A stretch of 64,000 nucleotides of DNA from Apoderus coryli (Eukaryota; Arthropoda; Insecta; Coleoptera; Attelabidae). The stretch is from the NCBI GenBank assembly GCA_911728435.2, contig OU452211.1, forward strand, positions 7,422,428 through 7,486,427, given 5' to 3'. Under the pieces are notes generated by a model that did no database searches, was not told where the DNA came from, and was given only the letters and a program-made list of their open reading frames with translations. The position numbers and the translations under genes were made by a program. Positions 57,540 through 64,000 of the stretch are shown piece after piece; position 1 is the first letter of the stretch; each line of letters opens with the position of its first letter.

Positions 57540-58195
57540 TTTTAAATACGGCCCTGGAGTTTTATTGTGAAATTTAAAGCCATTTTCAATTCAAATATAG
57601 GTGGTATATATCACATGTAGGTAATGGGTTAAACAAGTTTTCAGTGTTTTTGAGCAGTTATTTAACACTTTGACTGCCGTGTGTATCTTTGAGTATACAC
57701 AGTAGCCTAGACCAGATCGCCACGTGTATATTCTGGTATACACATGCGATCATGAATATTGCGCCGTGTGTATGCTAGAGTAGCACGATTTACGTGCATT
57801 TCTTATGGTATATTGTTTAGCGAGGCGTGGGGCTATGATAAAATAATTTTAGCGCCGACTTTTGATAAAAGTTAAAATATTTTATTGATAATTTTATTAC
57901 TTCGGCACTATTATATTATTATAAAAAAACGCGTGGCCTTAGCGACCCTCCAGTGAATATGACGTGGCAGTCAAAGTGTTAAAATTATATACAAAAAATT
58001 GCCATAGTTTGGCACTTATTTTGCGGAAAACATTCATCTGACAAGGGCGTTTTTTTAATAACTTCAAAAGGCACAAAAATTTCAACTAAATTTAAAAAAC
58101 CGCGTACAGTAAAATGTTGTACTGAGACAGAAATAAATTTTGAAATAATACTAATAAACAATTTTGCATTCAGTCAGTTAAATGCCAAACTATGA
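57540..58195. repeat. Dispersed repeat interrupted by a piggyBac MITE
   Basis: 57540-57665 and 57979-58195 match 36580-36790 inverted. The MITE lies between them. Confidence 0.7.
57666..57978. mobile_element. piggyBac-type MITE, 313 bp
   Basis: The ends are 13-bp perfect inverted repeats (cactttgactgcc and its complement), flanked by TTAA (57662-57665 and 57979-57982), the specific target of piggyBac. No transposase is inside. The interior repeats a gtgtat..gtatacac-like palindromic motif two to three times (57681-57755). Confidence 0.9.
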
Positions 58196-58903
58196 AGATT
58201 TTTCTTGACTTCTTGTTCGTGATTTCTCCGACTCCGATTTATCCGACATTGTACCGTATCCAAGATTCCGATGCTATCCCATAGGATATAGCAAATTACT
58301 ACAATATTTGTTGTGTCACACTGTATACTGTATATGTTCATGAGAACATTTATCATACAGACCGAGCTTTTGACAGATCTATTAATAAATCATCAGAAAC
58401 AACTTTGCTACCATTTATAAACACTCCAACATCCAAACCATATAATTACAGTAGTTATTATTACATATTATTGAGAATGTGTATAACCACAGTTTTACCA
58501 CTTTCATTTCATATATTATAGATGCGAACAGCAACACACCAAAGTAGTTAAAATATTAATGATGTTTCATTATCTCGGAAATAACACGTTGTAAATTTTG
58601 GTGTCTGTATGTAATTTCGCCATAAGCACGTCCGATATTCTAATTATTTTAACAACTACATGCTGAAACACTGTATATATATATTTCAGAAGTTTAAATA
58701 ATATATTGTTTAACATTTATAACCAAACGACATAAATAATAATATTATACCGTATCGGATACGAAATATACTTTACAGATATATACAGGATGTCTAAAAA
58801 AAAAGCGGCGATGTTTAAAAGCCATAAAGGAAAGCATTTTATTAGTTGCAATCATCGAGACAATAGTTCAACGTTAAAGAATAATTGAGATCGAATGGAA
58901 TAT
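58196..58903. other. Unassigned DNA
   Basis: An end-like motif (atacaggatgtct at 58783) is followed by unreadable sequence. No gene is recognised. Confidence 0.4.
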
Positions 58904-59040
58904 ACATTTCTTGCATCTCTAATAATGAAAGAAAGAATATATCGATACATTTCTTATATATCTAATAACGAAAGAAAGACATTTCTTGCATCTCTAATAA
59001 TGAAAGAAAGAATACATCGATACATTTCTTGCATCTCTAT
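58904..59040. repeat. Short tandem repeat, 43/32/43-base spacing
   Basis: acatttcttgcatctctaat..gaaagaaag begins at 58904, 58947, 58979 and 59022. The third interval lacks 11 bases. Confidence 0.85.
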
Positions 59041-59329
59041 GACCCAGTTTATTGAACTTTTTTATTTTTATTGAAATTGTAGCCCGTCTGCACATATTGT
59101 TACTCGAACGGGGTCATTTAACTTGTTTTATTATTATTTATTATTGAAATTGTAGCCCGACTGGTGAGGACGGTAAAAAATCAATATTCGAATGCCAAAT
59201 GTGTCAACTTATGTCATTTCAAAACAATTCTGCCAGATTTAGTTCATGTGATTTGTAGTAAAATAAAAATAAGTATAAATTAGTAGTTTTTTTAGATAAG
59301 CATCACCGAATTTTTCATCTTTCCTTGAT

Positions 59330-60345
59330 TGTTGCCAGATCTTGAATGCATTGAATTGATTAAAATAAAAATAATAAGGAATTTTTGAAGAATTAAATTA
59401 TTTTAGCAAAAATAACATAAAATAAACTTGGGGAAATTAAGTTTATGTTTCATGAAGCATCTGCGCGTATATCGGGTGTAAATAGATTTCGGATTAATTA
59501 CGGTATTGCGCGAATAATGATTACGAGGTGTAGGATAGCGATAATTTCAAAAACAGTCTGGCAGCCGAGTATTGTTAGTTGGTATGTTGTTTAATTTACG
59601 CAGGACAATGATATTATGAAGGGATATTTGCATGCCAAACGACATGCGCCTAAACTATCATTAAAGATAGTTTCTTAGGTCTTGATTAGGTCCTGTGTGA
59701 TAGCGTCCTATACTAAACCAATGCCCCAAAAAATTGAAATCTGTTTTCCTAATAATGGGGTCGTGAAATTTACGCAGGACAATGATTTTATGAAGGGCTA
59801 TTTGCATGCCAAACGACATTCTTCGGAACGGTCATTAAGGATAGTTTCTTAGGTCTTGATTAGGTCCTGTATGATAGCGTCTTATACTAAACCAAGGCCC
59901 CAAAAAATTTAAATCTGTTTTCCTAATAATGGGGTCGTGAAATTTACGCAGGACAATGATATTATGAAGGGCTATTTGCATGCCAAACGACATTCTTCGG
60001 AACGGTCATTAAGGATAGTTTCTTAGGTCTTGATTAGGTCCTGTATGATAGCGTCCTATACTAAACCAAGGCCCCAAAAAACTGAAATCTGTTTTCCTAA
60101 AAATGGGGTCGTGAAATCTACGCAGGACAATGATATTATGAAGGGTAATTTGCGTGCCAAACGACATTCTTCGGAACGGTCATTAAGGATAGTTTCTTAG
60201 GTCTTGATTAGGTCCTGTATGATAGCGTTCTATACCAAACCAAGGCTCCAAAAAATTGAAATCTGGTTCCCTAATAATGGGGTCGTTTAATTTACCCAGG
60301 ACAATGCTATTATGAAGGGACATTTGCATGCCAAACGATTAGAGT
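59330..60345. mobile_element. Dispersed element carrying an internal tandem array
   Basis: 59330-59598 matches 39130-39435; the 174-bp array follows directly. No coding part. Helitron-like and other non-autonomous elements sometimes carry minisatellites in this way, but no helitron end was confirmed. Confidence 0.55.
59601..60345. repeat. Tandem array, exact 174-bp period, about 4.3 units
   Basis: The anchor cagg-acaatg begins at 59601, 59775, 59949, 60123 and 60297, always 174 bases apart. Each unit includes gaagggctatttgcatgcc, aaggatagtttcttaggtc and atggggtcgtgaaattta. Units are nearly identical, so the array is young. A diverged single unit lies at 9520-9830. Confidence 0.95.
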
Positions 60346-61087
60346 GAATAAGAGAGGAGCGTTTTATTATATAGTTCTAAATTTACCGTAATCGCACCAC
60401 TACTATTACTATCGAAAAAACTTCATCATTGTCAATAAAAAAAAATATCCATCAGGTAGAATTAAATGCACAAGAGAAGATATGCAACACAATAAAAAAT
60501 AAACTAAAAAATATGATAATAAACCACTTAACTAGAATGAGTGTGGTGAATGGTCACACTTTTATTTCAACTGACATTTCACTGAGAGAACAAAAACAGT
60601 CTCTTTTGTCGCATTAAAAGCTTTTTGACACAATATAACCGAACGTATACGAATACGGTACGGTTTCTTATTCGTTTTTTAAATGTGATGCATCGCATTT
60701 TTTTTATTGTTTATTGAGAGTGATTAATCTATTCAAATCGGCGGCGCTTCTTCTTTTTATTATTTTCCTTTTTGAGGCTCTGGACCAGCCAAGCGTGGTC
60801 TAGTGTGCTTGGTTCTATAGCTACGTGAAAATACCTACAATCTGTGACATCAGTTTCGGAACAGTGATTGCATCAAAAGAACCGATAACTTTTTTTTTTT
60901 CGATCGTCATAATGGAAAGGAATTTGTAGTGTACCGTTGAAGTACTATGCCGCATTCCAGAGTGAAATTTTGAATAGTACAATTTTAAGTACAGCTACCA
61001 TTCATTTAACTATTCTAACAATAGAAGAAACAAAGGCGAATTTAAAGTAATAGATAGGCAAAAACCAGCCTAATCAATTTGAAAAAT
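60346..61087. other. Unassigned DNA
   Basis: The 62-codon frame at 60429-60617 has no known family. No structured repeat is recognised. Confidence 0.4.
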
Positions 61088-61695
61088 TGTCAGTAGTATT
61101 ACCCCTAGGGTCTTGATAATACCGAGATAATTTTGTCATAGAGAACGCCCAAAGCGTGTTGCTTGATAATAGCCCAAGGCCGCAGGCCGAGGGCTATTAT
61201 CCTTGAGCAACTCGCTTGAAAATTTTGAGTATTTATCAAGGCCCGAGGAGTATTCGATAAGATAATTTTAAATTTGATTGTCAATCTGACGTTTAATAAT
61301 TTTCAATACAAAATGTATTAGTTTTAATCAAACAAATATTATTCATTTTTATTTAAAACTACAGTTGTGAAAAGTACAATTGGTAAATGTTAAATTGGAA
61401 GAAGAGTTTGCTGGAGTTGACGGATTGTTAATTTCCACTGTTGAAGAAATTCCTAGCATGGTGTTGATTATTTCACCATGGCGTTCTTGGTTCATATTCA
61501 AGTACGGTTTAATTGAATTAGAGCTGCTATGTGCTGTAATTTTTATTAATTGCTGGTCAGGAATTCCTTTATTTCCCAAATGTATGTAGGGTATTATCGC
61601 TGTAATCCAGAGGTGATTGGATGAAATTTGACACATGACTTAAAATTAAGTAATTTGATTGGTTACTATATTTAGTAAAAAATTATCAATAAAAC
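61088..61695 (-). mobile_element. Crypton deletion derivative, copy 4
   Basis: Both ends are present: cagtagtattacccctagg plus the palindrome (61105-61250), and the gggtattatcgctgtaatcc block (61592-61695). Inside only the last about 75 codons of the recombinase remain (61349-61585, GIPDQQLIKITAHSSSNSIK...), with GH changed to AH. The join at about 61585 removes about 0.9 kb. This looks like a non-autonomous form. Confidence 0.85.
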
Positions 61696-63918
61696 TCCAC
61701 TTATAATTATAATAATTATTATGCTTCAATAAAATAAAAATAAAATTTAATTTTATGTCATAACATTTTTAATAAGTGATTTATAAAAAGGAAAACTTCA
61801 ATTCTTCCTTTAAATATGAATATATTTTATGTTTTATTTTTTCTCCCTCTACAGGGTGATTCATTATGGTTGCAACAAACGAAAACTGGGGGGATTCCTG
61901 AACGTAATTTAAGCATTTTTTGCCATTGAAACCAAATGCAAAATAAATTTGCCTACAACCCCAAAAAAAGTTTAGAACTTGAGCAGTGGGTCGGCAAGCA
62001 AGTCTGCAATGGTTCTACTACCTATTTATAAAACTATTCTATTAACTACAACATTCGATTAAAGACTTAAGACTAACTAAAACTTACTTAACATAGCAGT
62101 ATACTATATTTTATAGTGACAGAATGCAGAAAGGAATGACCTCATCTTTTATTATAATTTGTAAATCATAATGGGATACAAATAAATATTATTATTTAAT
62201 GAATGCTCAATTATTAGGTTTCAGTATCAACATCTTTCTTTGGTCTAGTTTTTTATCATAACACTAAACCTGAATATTTTCATCATTTATTGAAAATGAG
62301 TTTAAAAAAGCAACAAAATTGTTTGGAAGCATTTAATAAAATTCATTTCTTTTGTACCTATAATGAAATATCCGTTGTAATCTGCTTGTGAGGCCTGTCA
62401 GGCTTAAAAGGCATATACACTCATTTTTAAATGAGAATACCGACGAACGGACAGTTTTTTTCTCTTTTTGTACCTACCAAATAATCGAATAAAAACCAAT
62501 TTGACATTAATTCTGATTGATATTTTGAAACATGACGTACGGGTATTGTAGGTTCGAATATAAACTAGGAATGAATTGGTTAAAAGTAGAAAGGTGCTTG
62601 TTATATTTTAAAAATAAAATGTTGCATAAATTATATGGTGTATTATATAAATTAAGAGTAACGAAAACATACAAGTTTCCGCGGTAGATGTTCTATTTAT
62701 CATACATTACACACAATTTAGAATGCTTACCAAAGTAAATTAAAAAAATGCTCATTACCAACACAATGCTAAGCTATAATCCGTCTAATATTGGTACCTA
62801 TCGATACAATAGAAAACACATCAGACAACAGTCTGAGACTCTTTAAAAATAGAAAAATAAGTGACATTAGGCGCCAACATTACATTATCATTAGTAAATA
62901 TAAATCCATAGCACAAAGGCAGGACAAGTACTTCTCTCGTTCGTGCTTTTTAAAACAGCTTCTGTTGCTCAAGTACTTTGTTAATACCCCTGTTGTTGTA
63001 AGAAGTGCCTATAACCACTTCAGCCACTGTATTTAAAATGAAAGAACATAATATTAATACAAAACATACTCAAATAATAACATATTTAATAATACACTAT
63101 TAGAAAAGGCATTTTAAACAACCTGACGTGTGTTTTGTTGTAGCCTTGTTAGTTGTTGAAGGTAGTTTTGCTATATTTTGATTTCTATTAATTGAATGAA
63201 TCATGAATGAAAGATGCACCATTCAATCTTTAGGTAACGAATTAAATTAATTTTATTATCTAATTAACGAACCCTTGCCTTAGGCCAAAGAAAGGAACAT
63301 CTCATTAAAACATGAAAGCCTTTCATAGCTTAAATAAAAATTCACAATTCGAATTTCGAAAAGTCCCGAGAGCTCTCTATATGAGTTTAGTCGATCACTA
63401 CTAAGCATTGCGAACTATTTAAGCCTCGGTATTGATAGATCTTTACTAAGACTTTGAACTATTGCAACTCTGGTGCACTATTGAATTCGAACTTGTCACA
63501 TAATTTATTAAAAGCAAAACATAGTGAAAGCAAACTCCAACCATTTTGAGCTTTTATAGAAAAGCCATATTTGTCAATATGCCTCTAATCTGTTAGTAGA
63601 CAAGATAATCGTGAATATTTATTTCGATAAATTGAATAGCATCGATATGAGAGCGTAATTCTGGAATTTTTCCATGTGAGCATCGCTTTTGATTTTTCCA
63701 AACTTGACACATTTATTTAATCCTGCTTAAAAGCCAAACATTGGGAAATTTGCCTCTACACAGACTTCAATATTTTAATATACCAACAATACAGACCAAT
63801 CCATATAATTGAAGCAAACTCCGACCATTTTGAGCTTTTATACAAAAGCTTTGTGATTTACAAGACCAAAATTATTTGCCAGTATTCCTCTAATATTCCC
63901 CGTCTCTAAAGTAGGTCA
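61696..63918. other. Unassigned, AT-rich DNA
   Basis: tacagggtgattcattatgg at about 61852 looks like a mariner-type MITE end. The 81-codon frame at 62791-63036 is unknown. Two diverged copies of a ccattttgagcttttat motif occur at about 63541 and 63823. No gene is recognised. Confidence 0.4.
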
Positions 63919-64000
63919 ATTTTCAGTAGTAATAACCCTAGGGTCTTGATGATACCGAGATAATATTGTCATAGAGAATGCCGAAAGCGTGTTGCTTGCT
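63919..64000 (-). mobile_element. Crypton end, copy 5 (cut by window)
   Basis: ttttcagtagtaataaccc, then ctagggtcttgatgatacc and the first palindrome arm (gtcatagagaatgccgaaag). It continues past the window. Confidence 0.85.

Noticed and set aside
59601..60345. CRISPR array
   Set aside because: Units are 174-bp direct tandem repeats without spacers, in eukaryotic DNA.
60770..60830. tRNA-like stretch (gaggctctggaccagcc...)
   Set aside because: No acceptor stem pairing or T-loop in the right place could be found.
54568..64000. N-finger exon of grn in the upstream part
   Set aside because: No minus-strand sequence encoding a second C-x2-C-x17-C-x2-C finger was found; it is probably beyond the window.

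Overview
The window looks like insect nuclear DNA, most likely a beetle (inferred from the transposon mix; the species cannot be named). It is AT-rich, has no bacterial gene layout, and has GT-AG introns. It is dominated by decayed mobile DNA of many families: Crypton-type tyrosine-recombinase elements, Mos1-like mariner, other Tc1/mariner relatives, many 5'-truncated LINEs, a P-element relative, a piggyBac MITE, a Merlin/IS1595-type fragment, foldback elements and tandem repeats.

The one clear host gene is a GATA1/2/3-class transcription factor on the minus strand, best matched to insect grain (grn). The exon with the C-terminal GATA zinc finger is at 54433-54567. The next exon, carrying the basic tail and a Gly/His/Pro-rich C-terminal region, is at 27240-27626. 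A tiny candidate last exon lies at 26767-26793. The two main exons join in phase 0 at the ...KLHN/VNRP... position, so one intron spans 26.8 kb (27627-54432) and is packed with nested transposons. Earlier exons, including the N-finger, were not found in the rest of the window.

Layout. 1-27 kb (downstream of grn): a DUF4817-type transposon, Crypton copy 1, a mariner, several LINEs, a 49-bp-arm hairpin inside a satellite-like monomer, a MITE at 11.7-12.4 kb, a large foldback at 12.5-13.5 kb, more LINEs, a second mariner, and a long AT-rich stretch that may include the grn 3' UTR. 27.6-54.4 kb (grn intron): a foldback, LINEs, Crypton copy 2, a Merlin-like fragment, a LINE nested in another LINE, and a P-element relative with 27-bp inverted ends, a perfect 8-bp target duplication and a decayed THAP gene. 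54.6-64 kb (presumed upstream grn intron): mariner remains, Crypton copy 3, a piggyBac MITE whose empty site is also in the window, a 174-bp tandem array, a deleted Crypton copy 4, and the end of copy 5.

No operon-like or cooperating gene system was seen. The most unusual signals are the Crypton family (the same -1 frame junction in three copies, plus a 150-bp terminal palindrome in every informative copy), the dated piggyBac insertion, the P-element relative, and the hairpin/satellite nesting. Almost every transposon reading frame is broken.
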